Below the pieces are notes generated by a model. It saw nothing but the letters and a program-made list of their open reading frames with translations, made no database searches and was not told the origin of the DNA. This document shows positions 1-7,875 of a DNA stretch of 34,070 bases, in pieces (within the stretch, counting starts at the first letter, position 1; each line of letters begins with the position of its first letter). This stretch comes from CAYSLA01 sp964431685 (GTDB lineage: Bacteria > Armatimonadota > UBA5829): assembly GCA_964431685.1 (NCBI GenBank), contig CAYSLA010000019.1, positions 1 to 34,070 of the forward strand, in the 5' to 3' direction. Position numbers and translations under genes: made by a program.

Positions 1-35
1 TGCCTGATGGGTAAAAATACCCCACCCGTCATAAA

Positions 36-65
36 CTTGGGACGCACCCGTCAAGGGCTTTTTTT
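36..65 (+). terminator. possible Rho-independent terminator of an upstream gene
   Basis: A short stem can form from CTT (36-38) and GACG (41-44) pairing with CGTC (49-52) and AAG (53-55), with a GG bulge at 39-40 and a CACC loop. It is followed after GGC by seven T residues (59-65). It would end a gene lying left of the window. The stem is weak, so this is tentative. The rest of 66-278 holds no convincing gene or promoter; the frame is open upstream of larE but does not look coding. Confidence 0.3.
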
Positions 66-278
66 CAAAATGTTACATCTGTGTGCACTACACCTGACAT
101 ATCTCAGAAGCTGCTGCGATGTGCTTTGCTCCACCGAAGTGCGATTCCAGGTTTTCTTACCGACCGAAATGAGGTAAACTGTTTCTGTCAACTGCCCAAG
201 AACCGCCACAGGATCGTCTGTGCACGGGAGTCCGGAGCACGAAGTTGGCTAGTATCGAAACGTAAAGGGAGCGCCAAG

Positions 279-1121
279 ATGCCGAACATGAACCTGGAAC
301 TGCACGAGAAGCTTGACAGTCTGCGTAAGACCGTTGCCTCGACGGGAGGATGCGTGGTGGCGTTTTCCGGGGGAGTGGATAGTTCCTTTCTTCTGACCGT
401 GGCTGCGGAGGTGCTGGGTGAACGGGCGCTTGCCGTGATCGCCACATCGTCCACATACCCCAAACGCGAGTTCTCATCCGCTCTGGAGTTTGTCAGGAAC
501 CGTGGGATTAGTTATGTCGTAGTGGATTCGGAGGAGCTTAACATCCCCGGCTTCGCTGATAACCCTCCGGACAGGTGCTACTATTGCAAGAAGGAGTTGT
601 TTACCAGGCTGCTCACGCAGGCGAAGACCGAAGGTTTGGAGTGTGTAATGGACGGGGCAAACGCTGACGACGCGCAAGACTTCCGGCCCGGAATGCGCGC
701 AGCGCGGGAGCTGGGGGTCCGCAGCCCGCTGCTGGAATGCGGACTCGGCAAGTCGGATATCCGCACGATCTCGCGGGAAGTCTACGGGCTGCCAACGGCC
801 GACAAGCAACCGATGGCGTGTCTTTCATCACGGTTTCCCTACGGTTCGAAGATTACGGCGGAAAAGCTTCGGCAGGTCGAGATGATGGAGGACTTCCTTT
901 CCGAAAACGGCCTCACGACCTTCAGAGCGAGACACCACGGCGACACGCTGCGGCTGGAACTGGCTCACTCGGAGGCAGAGAAGCTGTGGTGTGGCGGCCT
1001 CCGCGAACAGGTCGTGTCACTGGCCAAGTCGCTCGGGTTTACGTATGTGACCCTGGACCTTGAGGGCTTCAGGTCAGGCAGTATGAACGAGGTACTTGCA
1101 GAGGACCGGAGGAACAAGTAG
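279..1121 (+). CDS. larE: LarE-type ATP-dependent sulfur transferase (PP-loop)
   Basis: LarE adenylates the carboxylates of the pyridinium biscarboxylate precursor and donates sulfur from its own cysteine, or via a cluster, to make the nickel-pincer cofactor of lactate racemase-type enzymes in the cytoplasm. The 280-residue protein matches family length. The PP-loop SGGVDS is at residues 30-35, a CYYC pair at 100-103, the family block DGANADDAQDFRPG at 125-138, and ACLSSR at 180-185. Cys181 there aligns with the likely sacrificial cysteine. The C-terminus LDLEGFRSGSMNE is also typical. I chose ATG 279 because AAAGGGA lies about 8 bases upstream and the PP-loop then sits near residue 30. The frame is open back to 81, but those 66 codons look non-coding. 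No larB or larC is visible; they may lie left of the window or in the gap. Confidence 0.9.
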   Translation: MPNMNLELHEKLDSLRKTVASTGGCVVAFSGGVDSSFLLTVAAEVLGERALAVIATSSTYPKREFSSALEFVRNRGISYVVVDSEELNIPGFADNPPDRCYYCKKELFTRLLTQAKTEGLECVMDGANADDAQDFRPGMRAARELGVRSPLLECGLGKSDIRTISREVYGLPTADKQPMACLSSRFPYGSKITAEKLRQVEMMEDFLSENGLTTFRARHHGDTLRLELAHSEAEKLWCGGLREQVVSLAKSLGFTYVTLDLEGFRSGSMNEVLAEDRRNK

Positions 1122-1143
1122 ATACTTCGCGGGCGCATGCCCC

Positions 1144-1243
1144 NNNNNNNNNNNNNNNNNNNNNNNNNNNNNNNNNNNNNNNNNNNNNNNNNNNNNNNNN
1201 NNNNNNNNNNNNNNNNNNNNNNNNNNNNNNNNNNNNNNNNNNN
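1144..1243. other. assembly gap (100 N)
   Basis: Exactly 100 N, a conventional placeholder for a scaffold join of unknown length. It removes the start of the next gene. An ATG at 1137 just before the gap could be a start codon, but nothing confirms it. Confidence 0.98.
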
Positions 1244-1687
1244 CCTCCGCCATTCACCAGCAAGGATACGATACTGATTGGGCGGGTTGTCAGCAGGAAG
1301 ACCGGCGTCGGAATTAACAACGTGACCGTCGAATTTGGCAGGCTGCGGACCATTACAGCCAGAACCGGCGCTGCCGGATACTTTGCCATCAACCTGGGCT
1401 TTGAAGCGTCGGTCTCCTCTGTGTATCCAAGCCTGGATGAGACTTTCAGCATCGACTCCAGCACCGCCGGGGCGGCCTATCCTACAACTCTCAGCGTGAG
1501 ATACCGCGAAGTCACATCGCTTCAGTCTGCTATCAGCGTCCCAACCAGTGTCCTGACCGGCTCCACAACCGACCTGGGAACGCTGTCAATTGTAGACGAT
1601 GGCTCTGGTGACGGCGGCGGCGAGGAACCGCCTCCTCCGCCTGGTGACGACGACGATGGCGACGGTCCGCCTCCGCCTCCCATCTAG
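1244..1687 (+). CDS. C-terminal part of a secreted protein, carboxypeptidase-regulatory-like fold, Pro/Asp tail (5' end in gap)
   Basis: The frame is open from the first base after the gap to TAG at 1685-1687, giving about 147 residues of a truncated gene. The visible start reads PPPFTSKDTILIGRVVS, so a proline-rich linker leads into a beta-sandwich. The pattern 'I-x-GRVVSRKTGVGINNVTV ... T-x-TGAAGYFAI' resembles carboxypeptidase regulatory-like / transthyretin-type repeats found in secreted and surface proteins. The last 30 residues are low complexity: a Gly/Asp stretch, then two PPPPP blocks around GDDDDGDG. An export signal would lie in the gap. A GTG at 1322 could be called as a start but would cut the domain. 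The lptC-like gene starts 3 bases after the stop, so the two are probably co-transcribed. Substrate or partner cannot be inferred. Confidence 0.75.
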   Translation, partial: PPPFTSKDTILIGRVVSRKTGVGINNVTVEFGRLRTITARTGAAGYFAINLGFEASVSSVYPSLDETFSIDSSTAGAAYPTTLSVRYREVTSLQSAISVPTSVLTGSTTDLGTLSIVDDGSGDGGGEEPPPPPGDDDDGDGPPPPPI

Positions 1688-1690
1688 CCG

Positions 1691-2263
1691 ATGCAGACTG
1701 TTGCGCGAGTGAATCCGTATGTCGGATGGTCTGTAGGAGCTGCCGTGGCGCTGGTGCTAAGCGTGGTGGTTTTTGAGCGCTACCTGCCCTACAGGCCAAC
1801 TCCTCTCGCGCCGAAACAGCCGCCAGCCGTCGTCATCGCGATGACCGACACCTACCTGGTCGGACTGGCCAAAGGCGAGAAGCTCTGGAGCGTCCGAGCG
1901 AAGAATGTGGAGATCGCCAGGGATCGCGTCACGGCAACCATAAAGCATATCCACGACGGCAAGATCTACCGTGACCGGAAAGTCGCCTTCAGAGTAAAAG
2001 CGGGTTCCGCAGTCTATGACGGATGGAAGCGCGATCTCAAGATGGGCGACGGGATCCTAGTGGAAGGCACCGAAGGCCAGAAGATAACAACTCGCGGAGC
2101 GAAATGGACTAGTGACGATGCCACTCTCCGCAACATCGACCCTGTGGTCTTTGAGAACAAATGGGGAAAGTTCTCCACCGACAGGCTTGAAGTTCGGGTT
2201 GCGAAGCGTGAGATGGAGATGTGGAACGTGCGGATGCATATCGACCTGGGTGAGCTAAGATAA
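1691..2263 (+). CDS. lptC: LptC-like LPS export bitopic protein
   Basis: LptC is anchored in the inner membrane and passes lipopolysaccharide from LptBFG to LptA in the periplasm. The 190-residue protein has one N-terminal membrane segment (about residues 11-29, VGWSVGAAVALVLSVVVF), then a predominantly beta domain. The pattern 'W-S-V-R-A-K-N-V-E-I ... DGKIYRDRKVAFRVKAG-x-AVYD' is the usual LptC/OstA-like layout. The length matches the family (about 190). It starts 3 bases after the preceding stop and has no strong ribosome-binding site, so translation is probably coupled. Its TAA shares one base with the ATG of the lptA-like gene. Family assignment is from motif pattern; direct LPS transport is inferred from the adjacent lptA. 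Confidence 0.72.
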   Translation: MQTVARVNPYVGWSVGAAVALVLSVVVFERYLPYRPTPLAPKQPPAVVIAMTDTYLVGLAKGEKLWSVRAKNVEIARDRVTATIKHIHDGKIYRDRKVAFRVKAGSAVYDGWKRDLKMGDGILVEGTEGQKITTRGAKWTSDDATLRNIDPVVFENKWGKFSTDRLEVRVAKREMEMWNVRMHIDLGELR

Positions 2264-3021
2264 TGAGACCTGCACAGACCCTGCGCATAGTTGCTGTGAT
2301 GCTGATAGCGATACTGCTCGTGGCGTCCTCGGCCTCTATGCTGGCGCAGTCCCGCAGCAACTCGAGCACAAAGCCGGCAGCAGAGAGCAAAGAGAAAGAT
2401 GTGGTTGACGCGCGTGCGGACAACCTCAAGAGCGTCTGGGGCGCAAAGAAGTTTGTGGTGATGACCGGCAACGTGCGCTTCAAACACGGAGACAGCGTGC
2501 TGACCTCCGACCAGGTGGACTACGACCAGGATGAAAAGGTGGCCGTGTCTCCGGGCAAGTTCTCTCTCACGAATCCTGAATGCGATCTGACCGCAGACAA
2601 AGGAACCGCCTATTTCAAGAAGAAACTCACCGTGGTCGAAGGCAATGTGGTTATGACTCTCAAGCCCAAACCGGAAGAAGTGGCGGAAGAAGACAAGGAA
2701 TCCGTGCGGGAGAAGCTGAAGAAGCCCACTACCATCACCTGTCCGAAGATGGAGTATCAGTACAAGGACAAAGTGGCCACATGCACGGGTGGGGTGGATT
2801 TCAGGCAGGAGAAACGCACCGCGAGAGCCGACACAGCCGTATATGACCAGAACAAAGAGCTCCTTACCCTGACTGGCAACGTGAAAGGTACTGACGAGGA
2901 CGGCCAGACGTTCTCTGCCCCAGGCAAGGTTGTGATCTCCATCAAGAAGGGCGACGAGTGGATGGAGGCCCCGAACGCACAGGCCACTTTCAAGATAGAT
3001 CTGGATGAAGAAGAGGATTAG
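2263..3021 (+). CDS. lptA: LptA/OstA-like periplasmic LPS transport protein
   Basis: LptA polymerises beta-jellyroll units into the periplasmic bridge that carries LPS to LptD. The 252-residue protein starts with a signal peptide (about residues 1-29, hydrophobic core IVAVMLIAILLVASSASML, probable cleavage after SMLAQ). Two OstA-type segments follow: VVMTGNVRFKHGDSVLTSDQ near residues 66-85, and CTGGVDFRQEKRTARADTAV with LTLTGNVKG near residues 174-210. A charged Lys/Glu linker lies between them and the C-terminus is acidic (DLDEEED). It overlaps the lptC stop by one base, and its 3' end is overlapped by the methyltransferase start. It is longer than E. coli LptA (185 aa), as expected with the extra segment. 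It could be a general OstA-domain protein, but the lptC neighbour favours LptA. Confidence 0.75.
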   Translation: MRPAQTLRIVAVMLIAILLVASSASMLAQSRSNSSTKPAAESKEKDVVDARADNLKSVWGAKKFVVMTGNVRFKHGDSVLTSDQVDYDQDEKVAVSPGKFSLTNPECDLTADKGTAYFKKKLTVVEGNVVMTLKPKPEEVAEEDKESVREKLKKPTTITCPKMEYQYKDKVATCTGGVDFRQEKRTARADTAVYDQNKELLTLTGNVKGTDEDGQTFSAPGKVVISIKKGDEWMEAPNAQATFKIDLDEEED

Positions 3022-4963
3022 CCTGAAGCGCGGAAGCGGGATCCTCGCATACTGCACCGAGGCCGCTGAGAGAGTGGCCGAACTCTATCTTCCGCTTCAA
3101 AATGCCCCCCGCATCGGACGCTACGCCGTGGCTTGCGCGCTTTTCGAGCGCTTTGCCGAGCTTCGTGCGATCTCTACCACAACTTCGTTATTCTCCAAGC
3201 CAAACCCTGATGTTCTCGTATCTGCCCGCTCCGAGATCGCCCCAGTCTTGTCCAGTGTGACGTTGGACTGCGGAGAGTGCATCGGCGGTTCGCACGACGG
3301 AGTCCTGCGTCCGGACGCCCTGGCCGCAATCTACGAGTCCGAGGGATCCCGCCGAGAAAGAGGCGCTTACTACACTCCCGAGGCGACTGCGCGTATGATG
3401 ACGCTGGGGGCTCTTGAGAGATATCTGTGCGTCAGTCTGCCCGACGAATCAGAGTCCGGGATCAAGCATCTCATTGACCAGAGCGATGCTTCGGGACTCT
3501 CAAACGTGCGAGCAGTCGAATCGGCGCTTGCGCGAGTAAGGATTCTGGACCCTGCGTGCGGTGGTGGGGCGTTCCTCATAGCGATGTTCACAGAACTGCG
3601 GCGGCTCCTTTCGGCGGTGACAGATGGTGCTGTGCCGGAGAACGGGGCCGTGGTTCGCAGTATCCACGGAATCGACTCCGACCCTCTGGCCGTGTCGGTT
3701 GCCCGGATGCGTCTGGCTCTGGCGTGCGGCACGCTTCCGGCATCGTTGGAAAGCAACACTCGCTGTGCAGACGCTTTCGACGTGCCGGATATGGACGGGA
3801 CTTTCGATATTGTGCTGGCCAATCCTCCTTACATCTCCACGTATGCCCGGGGTGCATCCGAACTGGACGGAGAACTGGCTCTCCGAGAGAGATACCCGGA
3901 AGCAGGCGGGCGGTTGAATGCGTTCGGGTGCTTCACGATGCGCGGAATGGATTTCGTCGGGGATCGTGGTGTGCTTGCATACATCGTTCCGGATGTTCTT
4001 GCGTACGCAAGCTCATACTCAGGTCTGCGGTCCGCGGTCGCGCAGAGGATGCCTTGGCAAGAGTGGGTGCTGCCGGACGGACGCGTCTTCGATGCCACGG
4101 TTCGCAGCGTGATTCTGTTGGCGAGTGCCGGACCCCGGTCTATCAAGACCAGCACGGTGCCGTCGAACGCGAGCGTCTGGTCTGGCGCCGATGTCCCGTT
4201 TCGAGGCAGTGTGGCTGACGGCGTCAGATTCTTCCGATCGGATGCCGAATCGGACCTTTGGACTCACATTCGCTCACTCGACGCTACTGTCCGCGACCTC
4301 TTCTTTGTGAAAGACGGGGTTAACCCAGGGCCAGCGGCATGCCGCGCAATGATACTCGACGACGTCGATCCTCATGCGCCTTCTTCTCGAAGATACATTG
4401 AAGGCAAGGACATTGATCCAAATGGCTGGTTTGTGCGTCCGGCGGACAAATGGCTGAGATACGACCAATCCCTGAAGAACACGGCCAACGCGGCTCAGGG
4501 GTTCTCGCTGAGGAACGCTGGTGTGTTCCAGTCACCCAAACTGGTCTACAGGCAGACTGCCGACACGCTGGTGGTCGCCCTGGATGAACGCGACGATCTC
4601 GTCACACTCAACTCGGTCCACTGCATCAGGAGCAAGACGGGTGACGCGGAAGAGTTGCTGGCGTTGCTGACGATTCTGAACTCTCCTCTCGCGCGGCTCT
4701 TCTACGCGGTCGATAGCAGCGAAACTCGCGATGTGCTCCCTCAGGTTCACGTAAGCTGGCTTAATCAGTTTCGGCTTCCAGATGCTTTCTGCCAGGCGGC
4801 CCCTGTGCTGTCGGCAATTGCCCGGGACGTGCTTGCAGGAGATGATACCGCGCCCGCCCGCCTGCACAGTGCAGTGTGCGAAGCATACTGTGTGGATTCT
4901 TCGCCGGCTGGTTCAGTCTTATCTGCCTACTTTGACAGGTATCCGAGATTTCGATTTGCATGA
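3005..4963 (+). CDS. Eco57I/TaqI-class N6-adenine DNA methyltransferase
   Basis: A predicted SAM-dependent DNA adenine-N6 methyltransferase of 652 residues. Motifs in order are: ERGAYYTP (about 118-125, typical of Eco57I-class enzymes), motif I DPACGGGAFL (182-191), acidic motif GIDSDP (222-227) and catalytic motif IV NPPY (273-276). The C-terminal half has the TaqI-like specificity region pattern, including FVKDGVNPGP and YIEGKDIDPNGW. No nuclease motif is apparent at the N-terminus, the protein is much shorter than BREX PglX (about 1200 aa), and no restriction gene is adjacent. It therefore looks like an orphan methyltransferase or one whose partner is elsewhere. ATG 3005 lies inside the 3' end of the lptA-like gene (17-base overlap), so it is probably translated from the same transcript. 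The recognition sequence cannot be read from the protein. Confidence 0.88.
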   Translation: MKKRISLKRGSGILAYCTEAAERVAELYLPLQNAPRIGRYAVACALFERFAELRAISTTTSLFSKPNPDVLVSARSEIAPVLSSVTLDCGECIGGSHDGVLRPDALAAIYESEGSRRERGAYYTPEATARMMTLGALERYLCVSLPDESESGIKHLIDQSDASGLSNVRAVESALARVRILDPACGGGAFLIAMFTELRRLLSAVTDGAVPENGAVVRSIHGIDSDPLAVSVARMRLALACGTLPASLESNTRCADAFDVPDMDGTFDIVLANPPYISTYARGASELDGELALRERYPEAGGRLNAFGCFTMRGMDFVGDRGVLAYIVPDVLAYASSYSGLRSAVAQRMPWQEWVLPDGRVFDATVRSVILLASAGPRSIKTSTVPSNASVWSGADVPFRGSVADGVRFFRSDAESDLWTHIRSLDATVRDLFFVKDGVNPGPAACRAMILDDVDPHAPSSRRYIEGKDIDPNGWFVRPADKWLRYDQSLKNTANAAQGFSLRNAGVFQSPKLVYRQTADTLVVALDERDDLVTLNSVHCIRSKTGDAEELLALLTILNSPLARLFYAVDSSETRDVLPQVHVSWLNQFRLPDAFCQAAPVLSAIARDVLAGDDTAPARLHSAVCEAYCVDSSPAGSVLSAYFDRYPRFRFA

Positions 4964-5015
4964 ATGCAGTCGCCACGGGCGCACGATACATACTAACAAT
5001 CGGAAAGGTTCAATA

Positions 5016-5771
5016 ATGACAAGTTACGTCTCTGACGGTGACCGGCCGATCCGTCTCGGAAATGACCAGATCGAGATGGCAATCAAGCTCGATGCGTTTC
5101 CGCACCTCTCGGAGATTACCAACAGAATCACGGGAAGCAGATTTGAGCTGGACAGCACGCCAATCTGCCGGTTGCGGCTTCGGAGTTCGATATGCACGGT
5201 CGATATAGCGAAGTGGCGCTTTCAGTTGGGCTCGGGAGAGGATGTTGCACGCGAAGACGAGCGGGGTGTTGTTGGCGGGTACTGGAGAGCCGACGCTGAT
5301 GTGGAGCATTGGGGGCACGCGGGTTCTCTGACCGATTTCCCCGTGGGGCTTCCGGGTTACAGCGCTATCTTCTATCCCGGGTATGCGTGGTACAGAACCG
5401 CTTTTGAGCTGCCGGAGAATGTTAGTGGCGAGGAAGTAGAACTTCGCCTTGGCGGATGTGATCATCAGGACTGGCAGGACTACTGGGTGTACCTGAACGG
5501 TGAGTTGATCGGACACACCAGTACGAACGGCTGGCATCCGTTCCCGAGTTACAGGATAAGGCCGTCTGACGGCCTATATTCTGTGCTCAGGTTCGGCGGC
5601 GCGAACACGCTCGCTATTCAGACCAGAGGTCTGGACAGGAGCTTTCCAGGGATGCACAGGCCCGACGCTGAACGCTACTCCTGCGGCACCTTTCTCTGCG
5701 AGCAGAGTGTCCTTGTAGGATCGCCGGACAGATGGGTCGACGATTGGAAACTGGTAGACCGCAAGCTCAGC
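5016..5771 (+). CDS. N-terminal part of a glycoside hydrolase: jelly-roll carbohydrate-binding domain (3' end in gap)
   Basis: ATG 5016 has GGAAAGG about 7 bases upstream. The frame is open for 252 codons to the gap. There is no clear signal peptide. Residues about 85-230 form a GH2-type galactose-binding / jelly-roll domain, with the typical runs PGYAWYRTAFELP, WVYLNGELIGHTSTNGW and GGANTLAIQTRGLDRS. The segment after the gap is a GH36/27-like barrel with no start of its own, so the two parts are almost certainly one gene of roughly 930 or more residues. Frames on the two sides differ by one when 100 N are counted, but the gap length is a placeholder, so this is not evidence of a frameshift. 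Sugar specificity is not readable. Confidence 0.75.
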
Positions 5772-5871
5772 NNNNNNNNNNNNNNNNNNNNNNNNNNNNN
5801 NNNNNNNNNNNNNNNNNNNNNNNNNNNNNNNNNNNNNNNNNNNNNNNNNNNNNNNNNNNNNNNNNNNNNNN
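5772..5871. other. assembly gap (100 N) inside the glycosidase gene
   Basis: Exactly 100 N, a scaffold placeholder. Coding sequence of the same gene appears to lie on both sides. Confidence 0.98.
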
Positions 5872-7815
5872 TCAGTCACGCTCGGCACTTTCCCGGGCAA
5901 GCAGCTCGAGCCGGGGCAGAGCTACACAAGCAAGACGGCAGTGATCGGTGTTGGCGGCACAGGGCAGGCGGGGCGTGCATTCACCAATCACGTAGAGCGG
6001 CACGGTCACCGCAGGCGCGAGCTGCTCAATATGTCGCACTGCTACGGAATCCACGACGTCGCCGGGATGGAAGAGCCAACTGACCTTACGGAACAAATGC
6101 TACTATCCAATCTTGATGACATCGCCCAGCTTCGCCGGATGGGCGTCGAGTTTGACTACTACTTCATTGATGCGGGTTGGAGCAATCCGACTGGTGACCT
6201 GACCGATTTTGACCCTCGTTTCTTCCCGAACGGGCCCGGTGAGGTCGTGCGCCGTGTTACTGATATGAACATGAAGCTGGGCCTGTGGACCGCTCCGTCT
6301 TCCGGGCCGATGGCGTTCCACCCGGATGCGTTCAAGCCCGAGCTTGCATCGTGCGGAACTCTGCCGCCCGGCGACAACAGCCTGACCCTGTTTGAGGCTG
6401 GAGTGATGCGGGAGGCCGGTGACGAGCCGCAACGCCATCGCGGGGCGCTCTGCACCGCGGCCGAGCCGTACAAGTCGATGTTCAAACGCGCCCTTCTACA
6501 CCACGTCACGCGGAACAACGTCAGCGGCTTCAAGTTCGATGGAGTGACGTCTGTATGCAACAACCCGTGCCACGGACATATGACAGGTCTCTACTCGATC
6601 GAAGCTTTGGCCGACGCTCTGATCGATATTCTCGAAGAGGTTCGAACTGTTTGTCCGGATGTCTTCTACATGTACTACTGGAACTTCCGGTCTCCCTGGT
6701 GGCTGTTGTGGGGCAATACCATTTATGAGCGAGGCGTTCTGATGGAAGGCTCTACTGCGTCGGACGCGCCCACGAGGCATCTGCGCCAGTCCGTCACCCT
6801 GAGCTTTGACCAGGCGACCCACCACGCCTGGGAGAGGGTCCCGCTTGTCAGCGGCGACAGTCTGGGCGTGTGGATAAGCAAGTGGCGCTGGGCGAACTAC
6901 CTTGGCCGCGAAGAATGGCGAGACGCTTGGATAATGGATATCGCCCGGGGTAGTATGATGTGCCAGCTATGGGGCGACCTGGGGATGTTTGACGATGAAG
7001 ATAGACAGTTCCTCGCACGTGTGAACGCCTGGATCAGAGACAGAGCCGACCTGCTGCGCAATCCAGCGAGAATTCTGGGCAGCCCCTGGGATGCTGAGCC
7101 CTACGGATATGCGTACTCCGAGAATGGGCGCGGCATCGCGTTCATCAACAATCCGACATTCGAGACGAGGGCAGTAGATTTTGCGCTGGATGAAACGCGT
7201 GTGCAAGCCGTGCTGCGGCCATTTGAGCTCAAAGTGCTTGAACTGACCGAAGTCGGTGTGCTGGAGTTCGTGCCGGACCCGACGGCCAACCGTGATCGAT
7301 CTTATACTCGGCTGCGGTCTGATCTTCGTGAGATCTCGCGCGAGACGATGCGCTGGAGTGACCCTGATGAGGCTCATTTCATCCGGCGCGTTGTTAACGG
7401 CAGGGCAGGATACGCAGACCTGAAAGAAGAATACACACCTGAGGACGCTGAGCGTGCAGACAGCCGCGACTGCAATGTGGTGCTGCGCAGATTCACCGGC
7501 ACCGTCGCCTTACCCCGGATGCAAACGGCGGGCGCCTTGCTGTTGATCTGTCAGACTGCCAGGGACGGCATCTTCTGGCACCATCACGCGCTCTATGATA
7601 TCATAATTCCGAGGCTGACTGTGAACGGTGCGGTTCTGGAGACGAGTTCGACGCCTCACAGATGGCACGAGGAAGCCGGAGGGTGGAGTTGGATACTGTT
7701 CGATGCACAAGTTCCAGCCGGTGAGGCTGGTGACGCCGAGCTTGAGGTGTCCGCTTATCTGCCGGACGGAGTCGATGTGAGTTTCGTTGCCCGGTTGTGC
7801 TCGGAGCAGGACTAA
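5872..7815 (+). CDS. C-terminal part of a GH36/GH27-like glycosidase (alpha-galactosidase superfamily; 5' end in gap)
   Basis: The frame is open from the first base after the gap to TAA at 7813-7815. The segment SVTLGTFPGKQLEPGQSY ends an accessory beta domain. A TIM barrel follows, typical of the alpha-galactosidase superfamily: EFDYYFIDAGWSNPTGD (strand with Asp-Ala-Gly-Trp), MNMKLGLWTAPSSGP, and GFKFDGVTS at about 6526-6552. The Asp of FKFD is the probable nucleophile by analogy with the K-[YFW]-D motif of GH27/36. Further on, VFYMYYWNFRSPWW and a GSTASDAPTRHLRQS segment could carry the acid/base residue. A C-terminal beta domain completes it. It probably hydrolyses alpha-galactoside-like bonds, but exact family and substrate are uncertain. 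It is followed after 60 bases by a URO-D-like gene. Confidence 0.78.
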   Translation, partial: SVTLGTFPGKQLEPGQSYTSKTAVIGVGGTGQAGRAFTNHVERHGHRRRELLNMSHCYGIHDVAGMEEPTDLTEQMLLSNLDDIAQLRRMGVEFDYYFIDAGWSNPTGDLTDFDPRFFPNGPGEVVRRVTDMNMKLGLWTAPSSGPMAFHPDAFKPELASCGTLPPGDNSLTLFEAGVMREAGDEPQRHRGALCTAAEPYKSMFKRALLHHVTRNNVSGFKFDGVTSVCNNPCHGHMTGLYSIEALADALIDILEEVRTVCPDVFYMYYWNFRSPWWLLWGNTIYERGVLMEGSTASDAPTRHLRQSVTLSFDQATHHAWERVPLVSGDSLGVWISKWRWANYLGREEWRDAWIMDIARGSMMCQLWGDLGMFDDEDRQFLARVNAWIRDRADLLRNPARILGSPWDAEPYGYAYSENGRGIAFINNPTFETRAVDFALDETRVQAVLRPFELKVLELTEVGVLEFVPDPTANRDRSYTRLRSDLREISRETMRWSDPDEAHFIRRVVNGRAGYADLKEEYTPEDAERADSRDCNVVLRRFTGTVALPRMQTAGALLLICQTARDGIFWHHHALYDIIIPRLTVNGAVLETSSTPHRWHEEAGGWSWILFDAQVPAGEAGDAELEVSAYLPDGVDVSFVARLCSEQD

Positions 7816-7875
7816 GCGGCAGGTCAGTTGGTGTTCGGCTGCCGGTTTCCGGGCGGATAATTGGAGGAGATTGAC

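Noticed and set aside
81..278. N-terminal extension of larE
   Set aside because: The frame is open, but the residues match nothing in LarE, the length would exceed the family, and a proper ribosome-binding site precedes ATG 279.
2014..3057. 347-codon open frame on the minus strand
   Set aside because: It lies antisense to the lptC- and lptA-like genes, which have signal or membrane segments and coupled starts. Its translation shows no domain, and codon structure in the + frames explains the openness.
5872..6030. frame difference across the gap as a sign of a broken gene
   Set aside because: The 100 N are a placeholder of unknown true length, so the frame cannot be compared across them.
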